Shown: positions 43,426-51,103 of the stretch, in pieces
Position numbering within the stretch: position 1 is the stretch's first letter
Layout: each line of letters starts with the position of its first letter
Origin: Mycobacterium sp. PSTR-4-N
GTDB lineage: Bacteria; Actinomycetota; Actinomycetes; Mycobacteriales; Mycobacteriaceae
DNA: 64,000 nt
Direction of reading: 5' to 3'
Assembly (NCBI RefSeq): GCF_022348085.1
Contig: NZ_JAKRFN010000004.1
Location: forward strand, 298,888 to 362,887
Made by a program: the position numbers and the translations under genes
Notes under the pieces: model-generated
Database searches by the model: none
What the model was told of the DNA's origin: nothing
The model's input: only the letters and a program-made list of their open reading frames with translations

Positions 43426-44174
43426 GCCGGTCTCCGTACACCGCCGCGGTTCACGTCGAGGACCTGCACTACACCTACCCCGACGGGCACGCCGCGTTGT
43501 CCGGTGTCGACCTCGATGTCGCCCCCGGGGAGAGGGTTGCACTGCTCGGACCGAACGGGGCCGGCAAGACCACGCTGATGCTGCACCTCAACGGAGTGCT
43601 GAGCGCATCGCAGGGACGCGTCGCGATCGGTGGAACGCCGGTGACGCGCAAGACGTTGCGCGAGATCCGGCGTCGTGTGGGGCTGGTGTTCCAGGACCCC
43701 GACGACCAGCTGTTCATGCCGACGCTCGCCCAGGACGTCGCCTTCGGCCCGGCGAACTTCGGGCTGCGCGGCGCCGAGCTCGAGGCGCGGGTGGCCGCGG
43801 CGCTGGAGGCGGTGTCGATGTCCGAGCTGGCAGCGCGCAGCCCGGCCCACATGTCGGGCGGGCAACGCCGGCGGGCTGCGCTGGCGACCGTTTTGGCCTG
43901 TGAGCCAGAAGTTCTGGTGCTCGACGAGCCGTCGGCGAACCTCGACCCGGTGGCACGACGGGAGCTGGCACAGACGCTTGCCCGGTTGCAGGCCACGATG
44001 ATGATCGTCACGCACGATCTGCCGTATGCCGCGCAGCTGTGCAGCCGCGCGGTGATCATGGACCGAGGCGCGGTGGTGGCCGATGGTCCGATCGCGGACG
44101 TGCTCTCCGACACCGCACTCCTTGCCGCCCATCGACTGGAACTGCCCTGGGGCTTCGTCGTCCCGGCTCCCTGA
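43422..44174 (+). CDS. cbiO: Energy-coupling factor ATPase CbiO
   Basis: A 250-residue ABC ATPase that powers the Ni/Co transporter. Walker A is LLGPNGAGKTTLM, the Q-loop is VFQDPDDQLFMPTLAQDVAFG (a form typical of ECF ATPases), the signature is MSGGQRRRAALA, Walker B is VLVLDEPSANLD, and the switch His is in MIVTHDL. It is the last gene of cbiMNQO. In M. tuberculosis the corresponding place between Rv2857c and mtr holds the single-protein nickel permease nicT, so this operon is a functional replacement. Confidence 0.93.
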   Translation: MSRSPYTAAVHVEDLHYTYPDGHAALSGVDLDVAPGERVALLGPNGAGKTTLMLHLNGVLSASQGRVAIGGTPVTRKTLREIRRRVGLVFQDPDDQLFMPTLAQDVAFGPANFGLRGAELEARVAAALEAVSMSELAARSPAHMSGGQRRRAALATVLACEPEVLVLDEPSANLDPVARRELAQTLARLQATMMIVTHDLPYAAQLCSRAVIMDRGAVVADGPIADVLSDTALLAAHRLELPWGFVVPAP

Positions 44175-44207
44175 CTCGTTGTCGCGCAACGGTATTCGAT
44201 AACTGGC

Positions 44208-44270
44208 GCGGGGCCCCACCGCGGCAGGTGTGTGATGTGCTGCATCGACATCTGCCGCGGCCGGCCCCGC
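44208..44270 (+). terminator. Long GC-rich hairpin after cbiO
   Basis: The arms 44208-44227 and 44252-44270 pair over about 17-19 bp (GCGGGGCC and CCGCGGCAG segments with a small internal bulge). The loop contains a further GATGT/ACATC pair. It probably terminates the cbi transcript before the sodA promoter. A smaller hairpin (CGTTG/CAACG, 44177-44191) lies just after the stop codon. Confidence 0.55.
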
Positions 44271-44291
44271 ACCGCGACCATAACACAGCTG

Positions 44292-44321
44292 TGCTCATCT
44301 GAACAGGTGGACAGATATAGT
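44292..44321 (+). promoter_or_regulatory. Operator and -10 of sodA (element shared with cbiM)
   Basis: Positions 44292-44316 repeat the cbiM element (41523-41547) with three substitutions; ATCTG and CAGAT half-sites are kept 10 nt apart. TATAGT (44316-44321), a strong -10, starts at the last base of the element. A bound factor would cover the -35/-10 spacer. The predicted start is near 44328, giving a leader of about 83 nt. Confidence 0.65.
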
Positions 44322-44410
44322 GGTGGTCGGCCAGCAGCTTCGTGCGTGTTTGGCCGAACGGCCGGCGGGTAAGGGCCGGCGCGCGAACCCAAACCGACGA
44401 GAGGATGCAC

Positions 44411-45031
44411 ATGGCTGAGTACACGCTGCCCGATCTGGACTACGACTACGGCGCGCTCGAGCCCCATATCTCCGGTGAGATCAACGAGATTCACCACAGC
44501 AAGCACCACGCGACCTACGTCAAGGGTGTCAACGACGCAGTCGCCGCACTCGAGGAGGCGCGGGCCGCCGGCGATCACGGCAAGATCTTCCTGCACGAGA
44601 AGAACCTCGCGTTCCACCTCGGTGGGCACGTCAATCACACGATCTGGTGGAAGAACCTGTCACCGGAGGGTGGCGACAAGCCGAACGGCGAACTGGCGGC
44701 GGCCCTCGACGACCAATTCGGCTCGTTCGATGCGTTCCGCGCCCAGTTCACCGCTGCTGCCAACGGATTACAGGGTTCCGGGTGGGCGGTGCTGGGGTAT
44801 GACACGCTCGGCGACAAGCTGCTGACGTTCCAGCTGTTCGACCAGCAGGCCAACGTGCCGCTCGGCGTCATCCCGCTACTGCAGGTCGACATGTGGGAGC
44901 ACGCCTACTACCTGCAGTACCGAAACGTCAAAGCCGACTACGTCAAAGCATTCTGGAACGTCGTCAACTGGGCCGATGTCCAGCGGCGGTTCACCGCCGC
45001 GACGACGCAGGCGGCGGGCCTGATGTTCTGA
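44411..45031 (+). CDS. sodA: Superoxide dismutase, Mn/Fe family
   Basis: A 206-residue cytosolic or exported SOD that converts superoxide to oxygen and peroxide. The mycobacterial start [23 protein letters not shown] is unmistakable. Metal ligands are visible: His in [10 protein letters not shown], His in HVNHTIWW, and Asp and His in [12 protein letters not shown]. There is no classical signal peptide. GAGAGG precedes the ATG at 44411. It is not next to cbi genes in M. tuberculosis (sodA is Rv3846 there). The last 41 bases overlap the end of the convergent kinase gene. Confidence 0.95.
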   Translation: MAEYTLPDLDYDYGALEPHISGEINEIHHSKHHATYVKGVNDAVAALEEARAAGDHGKIFLHEKNLAFHLGGHVNHTIWWKNLSPEGGDKPNGELAAALDDQFGSFDAFRAQFTAAANGLQGSGWAVLGYDTLGDKLLTFQLFDQQANVPLGVIPLLQVDMWEHAYYLQYRNVKADYVKAFWNVVNWADVQRRFTAATTQAAGLMF

Positions 45032-46526
45032 CCTCCTGCGCGTCCGCCGCGGCGATCGCGGCGGGCAGGCGGATGGTGAACGACGTTGTACGCGAGTCGG
45101 ATTCGGCGCTGATCGTGCCGCCGTGTGATTCGACGATGGACGCAGCGATCGACAACCCCAACCCGAAACTTCCGGTCTCCCGGGATCGGGACTTGTCGGC
45201 CCGCACGAAGCGGCCGAACAGCTGTGGCAGCAGATCGGCGTCGATGCCGGGTCCGTCGTCGGCCACCGTCATCTCCGCGAACGGCGCGTCGTTTCGGCCG
45301 GTCGTGATCGAGGTGCTGACGGTGGTGCCCGGCGGGGTGTGCACCCGGGCGTTGGACAGCAGGTTGGCCAACGCCTGATGCAGCTGGGCGCGATCGGCGC
45401 GTACCCACACCGGCTCGTCCGGCACCCCGGTCAGCCAACGGTGCGTCGGCGCCGACACCGCGGCGTCGTTGACCGCATCCACGACGAGCTCCGTCAGGTC
45501 GACGTCGGCGACCTGGAGATCGTGACCCTCGTCCAGCCGGGCGAGCAGCAGCAGATCGCTCACCAGATCGCTCATCCGCTGCGCCTCGGATTCGATGCGG
45601 GCCAGCGAGTACTCCGTGGTCTCGGGCAAGACTTCGCTGTCTTGCCGGGTGAGCTCGGCGTACCCGTGAATCGCCGCGAGCGGCGTGCGCAGCTCGTGAC
45701 TGGCATCAGTGATGAACTGTCGCATCCGCCGATTGGATGCCGCGACGTCGCCCAGGGAACGTTCCACGTGATCGAGCAGACGGTTCAGAGTCACCCCCAC
45801 CATCCCGACCTCGGTCCGCGGATCGGTCTCGGCGGCGGCCACACGCGGAGTGATGGTGTGGTTGTCACCATCGAGTGGCATGTCGGCCACCGCGGCGGCG
45901 GTGGCGGCGACCCGGCGCAGCGGCCGCAGCGCCAGCCGCACGACGGCGACCGTGCACACGGCGGTGATCAACACGGCCACGGCCGTCAACCCGGACACCA
46001 GCGCGGTCTCGCGCACCATGGCGTCCCACGCCGGAGCACGCGACACCCCCGTCACCACGATCTCGTCGGGGCCCGTCGATCTACCCACCATGCGGTACCA
46101 GCCCAGCCCTGGCACCTCCACGGTGCGAGGTCGGGGATCGGCCCACGACCGATTCGTCACCGCCGCGGTGGCCTCGGCCGGTGCGGTTCGCGCGTCACCG
46201 TCGCCGAAGTACGCGGAATCCACGACCACGCCGTCGCGCATCAGGACCACGACGTTGCCGGGAGCCTGGCCGATGAGGCGGGTCACCGGTTTCATCGATG
46301 CGGGCGGTGGCAGGGCCCCGTCGGGGCCGGGCGTCGCCCGGTATTTCTCCACCGATTGAACGGCGCCCTCGGCGGCCCCGGCCAGCTGTGCGTCGATGAT
46401 GCCCAGCACCGAGGCGCGCAGGCTGAGTACCGACGCGGTGCCGACCGTCACCAGGACGGCCATCACGACCACACACACTCCGACCGCGAGTTGCCGGAGC
46501 AAGGTCCACCGCCGCCAGACGGTCAT
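44991..46526 (-). CDS. Sensor histidine kinase (TrcS-like)
   Basis: A 511-residue membrane sensor kinase. TM1 is at about 11-33, an extracytoplasmic sensor domain runs from about 40 to 170, TM2 is at about 175-198, and a HAMP domain follows. HisKA carries the phosphoacceptor His277 ([20 protein letters not shown]). HATPase_c has the N box [16 protein letters not shown]1 DDGPGID and G2 [18 protein letters not shown]. The ATG shares a base with the stop of the response regulator (TGATG). By partner and length (TrcS is about 509 residues) it is a TrcS-type kinase. The signal is unknown. Confidence 0.9.
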   Translation of the reverse strand: MTVWRRWTLLRQLAVGVCVVVMAVLVTVGTASVLSLRASVLGIIDAQLAGAAEGAVQSVEKYRATPGPDGALPPPASMKPVTRLIGQAPGNVVVLMRDGVVVDSAYFGDGDARTAPAEATAAVTNRSWADPRPRTVEVPGLGWYRMVGRSTGPDEIVVTGVSRAPAWDAMVRETALVSGLTAVAVLITAVCTVAVVRLALRPLRRVAATAAAVADMPLDGDNHTITPRVAAAETDPRTEVGMVGVTLNRLLDHVERSLGDVAASNRRMRQFITDASHELRTPLAAIHGYAELTRQDSEVLPETTEYSLARIESEAQRMSDLVSDLLLLARLDEGHDLQVADVDLTELVVDAVNDAAVSAPTHRWLTGVPDEPVWVRADRAQLHQALANLLSNARVHTPPGTTVSTSITTGRNDAPFAEMTVADDGPGIDADLLPQLFGRFVRADKSRSRETGSFGLGLSIAASIVESHGGTISAESDSRTTSFTIRLPAAIAAADAQEVRTSGPPPASSRR

Positions 46527-47293
46527 CACGGCGCGGGCCGCAGCAGATATCCGATACCCCGCACCGTGTGGATCATCGGTTCTCGATCCGCGTCGATCTT
46601 CTTGCGTAGATACGAGACATAGAGGTCGACGATGCTGGACCGGCCGCCGAAGTCGTAGTTCCATACCTGCTGCAGGATGTCGCTGCGCGACAACGCTTTC
46701 CGCGGATTGCGCATCAGCAGCCGGAGCAGTTCGAACTCGGTGGAGGTCAAGCTCACCGGCTCCCCGGCACGGGTCACCTCCCGGCTGGCGGCGTCGAGAG
46801 TGAGGTCGCCGACCACCAGCGTCTCGTCGTCGGGCGGACTGAGATGGGCCGAGCGGCGCACCAGGCCGCGCAGGCGCGCGACGAGTTCCTCCAGCGAGAA
46901 GGGCTTGGTCATGTAGTCGTCGCCACCGGCGGTCAGGCCGGTGACGCGGTCGCGCACCGAATCGCGGGCCGTCAGGAACAGCGTCGGGATGTAGGGCCCG
47001 CTGCTGCGCAGTCCGGCGAGCACGCTCACCCCGTCCATGTCCGGGAGCATGATGTCGAGCACCAGGAGGTCGGGGGAGTAGGTGTGGTACTTCTCGACCG
47101 CCTCCGCCGCGTCGTGAGCCACCTCGATGTCCCACCCCTCGTACTTCAGCGCCATGCGAACCAGGTTCGTCAGGGCACGTTCGTCGTCGACCAGGAGTAC
47201 GCGGATCGGCGACCCGTCGGCTCGCGACAGGCGCGGCAACGTGCCCAGGATCGCGCGGCGCGGGCCCCTGGCCTCGAACGGCGCAGACGTCAT
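46526..47293 (-). CDS. OmpR-family response regulator (TrcR-like)
   Basis: A 255-residue response regulator. The receiver domain (about 30-145) has acidic DD (LLVDDERAL), the phosphorylated Asp80 (LLVLDIMLPDMDG), Thr/Ala (FLTARDSVRDRV) and Lys (MTKPFSLEELVARLRGL). The DNA-binding winged helix (about 160-250) has LTSTEFELLRLLMRNPRKALSR and RSSIVDLYVSYLRKKID. The N-terminal RRAILGTLPRLSRADGSPIRVL closely resembles M. tuberculosis TrcR. The start is uncertain: 47293 (chosen by family length), 47338 or the GTG at 47344. It is divergent from doxX across a repeat-containing region. Confidence 0.88.
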   Translation of the reverse strand: MTSAPFEARGPRRAILGTLPRLSRADGSPIRVLLVDDERALTNLVRMALKYEGWDIEVAHDAAEAVEKYHTYSPDLLVLDIMLPDMDGVSVLAGLRSSGPYIPTLFLTARDSVRDRVTGLTAGGDDYMTKPFSLEELVARLRGLVRRSAHLSPPDDETLVVGDLTLDAASREVTRAGEPVSLTSTEFELLRLLMRNPRKALSRSDILQQVWNYDFGGRSSIVDLYVSYLRKKIDADREPMIHTVRGIGYLLRPAP

Positions 47294-47334
47294 CGCTCCA
47301 TTGTCGCGGGCATCCGAGCGCAGGTCACCAGGCT

Positions 47335-47395
47335 TCATAGACACCTCATAACTTCGCCGGCGGCTGCGTCGTCGCCGCCTATGAATCGTCTATGA
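47335..47395. repeat. Tandem CTATGA half-sites, probable response-regulator binding sites
   Basis: There are two pairs of half-sites, each pair spaced exactly 11 bp start to start. Plus strand: CTATGA at 47379-47384 and 47390-47395. Minus strand: TTATGA at 47346-47351 and CTATGA at 47335-47340. Eleven-base spacing is typical of head-to-tail binding by OmpR/PhoB-family dimers. The pairs face outward in the region between the TrcR-like gene and doxX. No other gene is seen in 47294-47460. Confidence 0.55.
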
Positions 47396-47460
47396 GTTCA
47401 GCGGTGCAGGTGCCAGAACCCGTCACGATGGGCGCACAACGGAGAAAGGACACGCTGACC

Positions 47461-47877
47461 ATGAGCCTCAGCACGCTCGACAGCCGCATCGACAACCAAT
47501 CCGCGGTAGCCCTGGGGGCGTTTCGGATCCTCGTCGCGCTCTTGTTCGCGATGCACGGACTGGCGAAGCTGTTCGGCTGGCCGCAAGGCGAGCCGGTTCC
47601 GCTCGCCGCCTGGCCGGCGTGGTGGGCCGGCGTCCTGGAGGTGGTGCTCGGCAGCCTCATCGCGCTCGGACTGTTCACCCGGGCAGCCGCATTCGTCGCC
47701 TCGGGCATGATGGCCGTCGCGTACTTCTGGATGCACTTTCCCGACGGTTTCTGGCCACTCGTCAATGGCGGTGAGACAGCAGTGCTCTATTGCTTCATCT
47801 TGCTGCTCTTCGTCGCCACCGGGCCGGGCGCGCTGGCGGTGCAGCAGCGGCGCCATCCATCATCGCCGGAAAACTGA
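47461..47877 (+). CDS. DoxX family membrane protein
   Basis: A 138-residue integral membrane protein with four predicted helices. The first contains [23 protein letters not shown], a DoxX signature, and [28 protein letters not shown] is also typical. In M. tuberculosis a DoxX protein forms a membrane oxidoreductase complex with SodA and SseA. The nearby sodA makes that parallel attractive, but no rhodanese gene is here. The ATG at 47461 is preceded by GGAGAAAGGA; an upstream ATG at 47392 lies in the repeat region and is less likely. Confidence 0.88.
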   Translation: MSLSTLDSRIDNQSAVALGAFRILVALLFAMHGLAKLFGWPQGEPVPLAAWPAWWAGVLEVVLGSLIALGLFTRAAAFVASGMMAVAYFWMHFPDGFWPLVNGGETAVLYCFILLLFVATGPGALAVQQRRHPSSPEN

Positions 47878-47926
47878 ACCGAAGGAACGACTTTCATATC
47901 CGACACACATGTTGTGCGTTCGCTAT

Positions 47927-47956
47927 GAAGACCGGGGCGACGGCGCCCCGGTCTTC
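47927..47956 (+). terminator. Strong hairpin terminator after doxX
   Basis: A perfect 13-bp stem, GAAGACCGGGGCG and CGCCCCGGTCTTC, with a 4-nt loop (ACGG) lies 50 bp after the doxX stop. There is no T tail. It separates doxX from the sigma factor gene. A small palindrome GTGGATTCCAC follows at 47961-47971. Confidence 0.65.
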
Positions 47957-48014
47957 TAGCGTGGATTCCACAGGGCCGGAAGATACTGGCCGACAACCGA
48001 TGTGGAGGACGACC

Positions 48015-48587
48015 GTGAAGAGTGCAGATCCGCACCTGGACCGCTTCGAGCGAGACGCGCTGCCCCTGCTGGACACCCTCTACCGCGCGGCGCGCCGCTA
48101 CACCGCCACCACCGCCGACGCCGAAGACCTCGTGCAGGAGACGATGCTGAAGGCGTACGCGGCATTCCACCGCTACGAGGACGGCACCAACATCCGCGCC
48201 TGGTTGTTGCGGATCCTCACCAACACGTGGATCACCTCGCATCGTCGTGCGCAGAGCCGGCCGGCCGAGCTGCTCTCCGAGGGTGTCACCGACGCTCAGC
48301 TCGCCGGGCAGGCCGCCCACTCGTCGACGGGGTTGCCGTCGGCCGAACTCGCGGCACTGACCGCGCTCGGTGACGATGAGGTGCGAGACGCACTCGGCAG
48401 GCTCTGTGAAGAACAGCGGATCGCGGTCTACTACGCCGATGTGGAGGGGCTGCCGCACCGCGAAATCGCCGAGATCCTCGACATCCCTGTCGGCACCGTG
48501 ATGTCGCGGGTGTACCGGGGGCGCAGAGCGCTGCGCCGGCTGCTGGTCGACGTCGCCGCCGATCGTGGCTATCTGCGCGCCGCCTGA
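48015..48587 (+). CDS. ECF RNA polymerase sigma factor (SigH-like)
   Basis: A 190-residue ECF sigma factor. Region 2 is [20 protein letters not shown] to [20 protein letters not shown] and [20 protein letters not shown]. Region 4 is [20 protein letters not shown] and [21 protein letters not shown]. The sequence follows M. tuberculosis SigH closely (including the EHSSTGL-like [11 protein letters not shown] linker), but no zinc anti-sigma (RshA-type) gene lies nearby. The GTG at 48015 has a perfect GGAGG 6 nt upstream; the ATG at 48000 is less well placed. It converges on mycothione reductase with a 7-bp gap. Confidence 0.9.
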   Translation: MKSADPHLDRFERDALPLLDTLYRAARRYTATTADAEDLVQETMLKAYAAFHRYEDGTNIRAWLLRILTNTWITSHRRAQSRPAELLSEGVTDAQLAGQAAHSSTGLPSAELAALTALGDDEVRDALGRLCEEQRIAVYYADVEGLPHREIAEILDIPVGTVMSRVYRGRRALRRLLVDVAADRGYLRAA

Positions 48588-48594
48588 GGTACCC

Positions 48595-50007
48595 CTAGTG
48601 CCTTCTCGACGGCGGCCACGGCGGCTCCCCGCACAGTGCCAGCAGCGCGTTCTCGATCACTTCGGGCAGCGCCGGGTGTATCCAGTACTGGCTGCGCGCC
48701 ACCTCCTGGGCGGGCAGGTCGAACGCCATCGCCTGAATGACCGGCTGGATGATCGAGGACGCCTGGTGGCCCATGATGTGGGCGCCGAGCAGCAGTCCGC
48801 TGTCGTCGTCGACGATGAGCTTGGCGAAGCCGGTGGTGTCCTCCATCGCCCAGCCGTAGGCGACGTCGCTGTAGTCCTGCACCTTGGATCGGATGCGGTA
48901 TCCCGCTGCGCGCGCGCCGTTTTCGGTCAATCCGACACTGGCGATCTGCGGGTCGGTGAACACCGCGGACGGCACGTGGCGATGGTTGGCGGGCATCAAG
49001 TTCTCGGTGTCGTCCCAGTCCTGCAGCAGGTTGTGCTTGACCACCCGGGCCTCGTGGTTGGCGACATGCTTGAGTTGGAAGGGCGAGCTGACGTCGCCGA
49101 GGGCGAAGACGTTGCGCGCCGTGGTGCGCTGGTACTCGTCGACGGTGACGCGCCCGTCGACGACGTCCACGCCGGCGTGGTGGGCGTCGAGGAGGTCGCC
49201 GTTGGGTACTCGGCCGGTGGCCACGAGCAAGATGTCGCCATGCACCGTGGCGCCGTCGTCGAGCGTCAGCGTCACGCCGGAGTCGTCGGACGAGCCACCC
49301 ACGATGTTGCGGCGGCTGCGGATCTCCCACTTCTTGCCGGCGATGTCGGTGAAGCGTTCGCAGATCGTGTCGTCGCAGTGGGTCAGCATCGTGGTGCCGC
49401 GCAGCACGATCGTCACCCGTGACCCCAGTGACGAGAAGATGTGGGCGAATTCGGCTGCGACATAACCGCCCCCGACGATGACGATGTGCTCGGGTAGTTC
49501 CGAGATCCGCATGATCGTGTCGCTGGTGTAATGGGCGACCCCACAATCGGCGATCGCCGGCGGGACCGTCGCCCGTGCGCCCGCCGCGATCACCACCTGC
49601 TCAGCGGTGAACTCGTCCCCGTCGTCGGTGCGCAGCCGGTAACCGCTCGTGCCTCTCGGTTCGGCGAAACGTGTGTGGCTGCCGAACACCTCGACGTTGG
49701 GGGAGGCCCGCCGGTACTGCTCGCCGCTGCTGGCCAACGGATCGATGCGGCCGAACACGCGTGAGACGATGTCGGGCCAGCGCACCGCCTCGACGTGCGC
49801 GTCGATGCCGAACGTCGCTGCCTGCCGGACCTGTTCGGCCACCCCGGCGGCGTAGACGAACATCTTGGTGGGGATGCAGCCCACGTTCAGGCACGTGCCG
49901 CCGAACAGGCTCTGCTCGCAGATCGCGACCTTCTTGTCGACGTAGCGCTCGTCGATGATGCTGTTGCCGGACCCGGTGCCGATGATCGCGATGTCGAAGT
50001 CAGCCAT
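48595..50007 (-). CDS. mtr: Mycothione reductase
   Basis: A 470-residue flavoprotein disulfide reductase that reduces oxidised mycothiol (mycothione) with NADPH and FAD to keep the thiol pool reduced. The FAD motif is IAIIGTGSGNSIID, the redox pair is Cys39 and Cys44 (GGTCLNVGCIPTK), the NADPH motif is IVIVGGGYVAAEFAH, FALGDVSSPFQLKHVANHE is present, and the active-site His is in YWIHPALPEVIENALL. It is the Rv2855 orthologue. The ATG at 50007 has AGGGGGAG upstream and overlaps the hydrolase stop by 8 nt. Confidence 0.95.
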   Translation of the reverse strand: MADFDIAIIGTGSGNSIIDERYVDKKVAICEQSLFGGTCLNVGCIPTKMFVYAAGVAEQVRQAATFGIDAHVEAVRWPDIVSRVFGRIDPLASSGEQYRRASPNVEVFGSHTRFAEPRGTSGYRLRTDDGDEFTAEQVVIAAGARATVPPAIADCGVAHYTSDTIMRISELPEHIVIVGGGYVAAEFAHIFSSLGSRVTIVLRGTTMLTHCDDTICERFTDIAGKKWEIRSRRNIVGGSSDDSGVTLTLDDGATVHGDILLVATGRVPNGDLLDAHHAGVDVVDGRVTVDEYQRTTARNVFALGDVSSPFQLKHVANHEARVVKHNLLQDWDDTENLMPANHRHVPSAVFTDPQIASVGLTENGARAAGYRIRSKVQDYSDVAYGWAMEDTTGFAKLIVDDDSGLLLGAHIMGHQASSIIQPVIQAMAFDLPAQEVARSQYWIHPALPEVIENALLALCGEPPWPPSRRH

Positions 50008-50998
50008 GGAACTCCCCCTCTTCTGAGTGCCAGTCGAGCCAGCGGTCCAACTCGCGATAGGCCGCGCGCCGGGGTTCGGTGACCGACAGGAACACGTCGT
50101 GCTTGGCGTCGACGATCGGCACCACACTGGTGCGGTTGCCCACACAGCCGGCCCAGCGGGCGATCTGGGCGACGTCGAGCACCGCGTCCCCGCGTTGGAT
50201 GAGCTCACTGTCGGCCACCTCGCGCACGCTGCGGTCCGAGCGCAGGATCAGGTTCGGCACTCCGACGTCGAGGCCGCGGTGCAGCTGAGCATGGCCCCGG
50301 CGGATCGCCCGGATCCAGCCGAGCGTCACGGGGAACCCGCCGACGGGTTTCCACGTCAGGTCGTAGTCGAAGTCGCCGGCGAAGTCGCGGTGCAGCGTGG
50401 CGCCGTAGCCGCCGGCGGTCGGGCGCCGGACCACGGTGCGGGTACGCCACCGACCCAGCGTGCGCAATGCCGCCGTGGTCGGCGGCGAGCGCAGGATCGC
50501 CGGACCCTGCAGGTCGAACCAGGGGCTGTTGAGCACCAGCCCCGACACGGGCGCCCGTGTGCTTCGCCGCCGACGGCGATCCAGCCACAGCGTGACCACC
50601 AGCCCGCCCGCCGAATGGCCGTAGACAAGCACCTCTGCCGCGGTCTCGGCGCCGATCGTCGCCAGCGCGCGCTCCAGCTCGGTGTCGTAGCGGGCCAGGT
50701 CGGTGGTGAAGTGCGGGGTCTGACCCTCGCGGTGTGAGCGCCCGCATTTGTGGAGGTCTATCGCGTACACCGCGACACCTCGGGCAGCCAGATGGTCGGC
50801 GAGCTCGGTGTTGAAGAAGTAGTCGGTGAAGCCGTGCACCAGCAGCACCGCGTGCCGAGCCGTCGGATCGGCGGGGCCCCGGCGCACCAGGGTGGCTTCC
50901 AGATCGCCTTCCCCGTCGGGGTCGGGCCCCAGCGCGAAGGTCATCTGCCAGTACCCGGACAGAACATCGGGCTGCCATCCGGACACGAGAGCCACCAT
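50000..50998 (-). CDS. Alpha/beta hydrolase (monoglyceride-lipase/lysophospholipase-like)
   Basis: A 332-residue alpha/beta hydrolase, equivalent to Rv2854. The oxyanion region is VLLVHGFTDYFFN, the nucleophile elbow is YGHSAGGLV (Ser), and the catalytic His is probably in VDAKHDVFLS near the C-terminus. The overall layout (AIDLHKCGRSHREGQTPHF) resembles lysophospholipase/monoacylglycerol-lipase relatives. The substrate is unknown. It lies upstream of and overlaps mtr in the same transcript. It is divergent from mqo across 105 bp. Confidence 0.88.
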   Translation of the reverse strand: MVALVSGWQPDVLSGYWQMTFALGPDPDGEGDLEATLVRRGPADPTARHAVLLVHGFTDYFFNTELADHLAARGVAVYAIDLHKCGRSHREGQTPHFTTDLARYDTELERALATIGAETAAEVLVYGHSAGGLVVTLWLDRRRRRSTRAPVSGLVLNSPWFDLQGPAILRSPPTTAALRTLGRWRTRTVVRRPTAGGYGATLHRDFAGDFDYDLTWKPVGGFPVTLGWIRAIRRGHAQLHRGLDVGVPNLILRSDRSVREVADSELIQRGDAVLDVAQIARWAGCVGNRTSVVPIVDAKHDVFLSVTEPRRAAYRELDRWLDWHSEEGEFHG

Positions 50999-51103
50999 AG
51001 TGGGCGAGGTGGTCGGAGGGTTGCGGCCGCGCGCGGCGGGATAACCTGAACACCGGTAAGCCGTGAGCAACGGGGACGCGACCACGAAGGGCCGATCGAG
51101 TTG

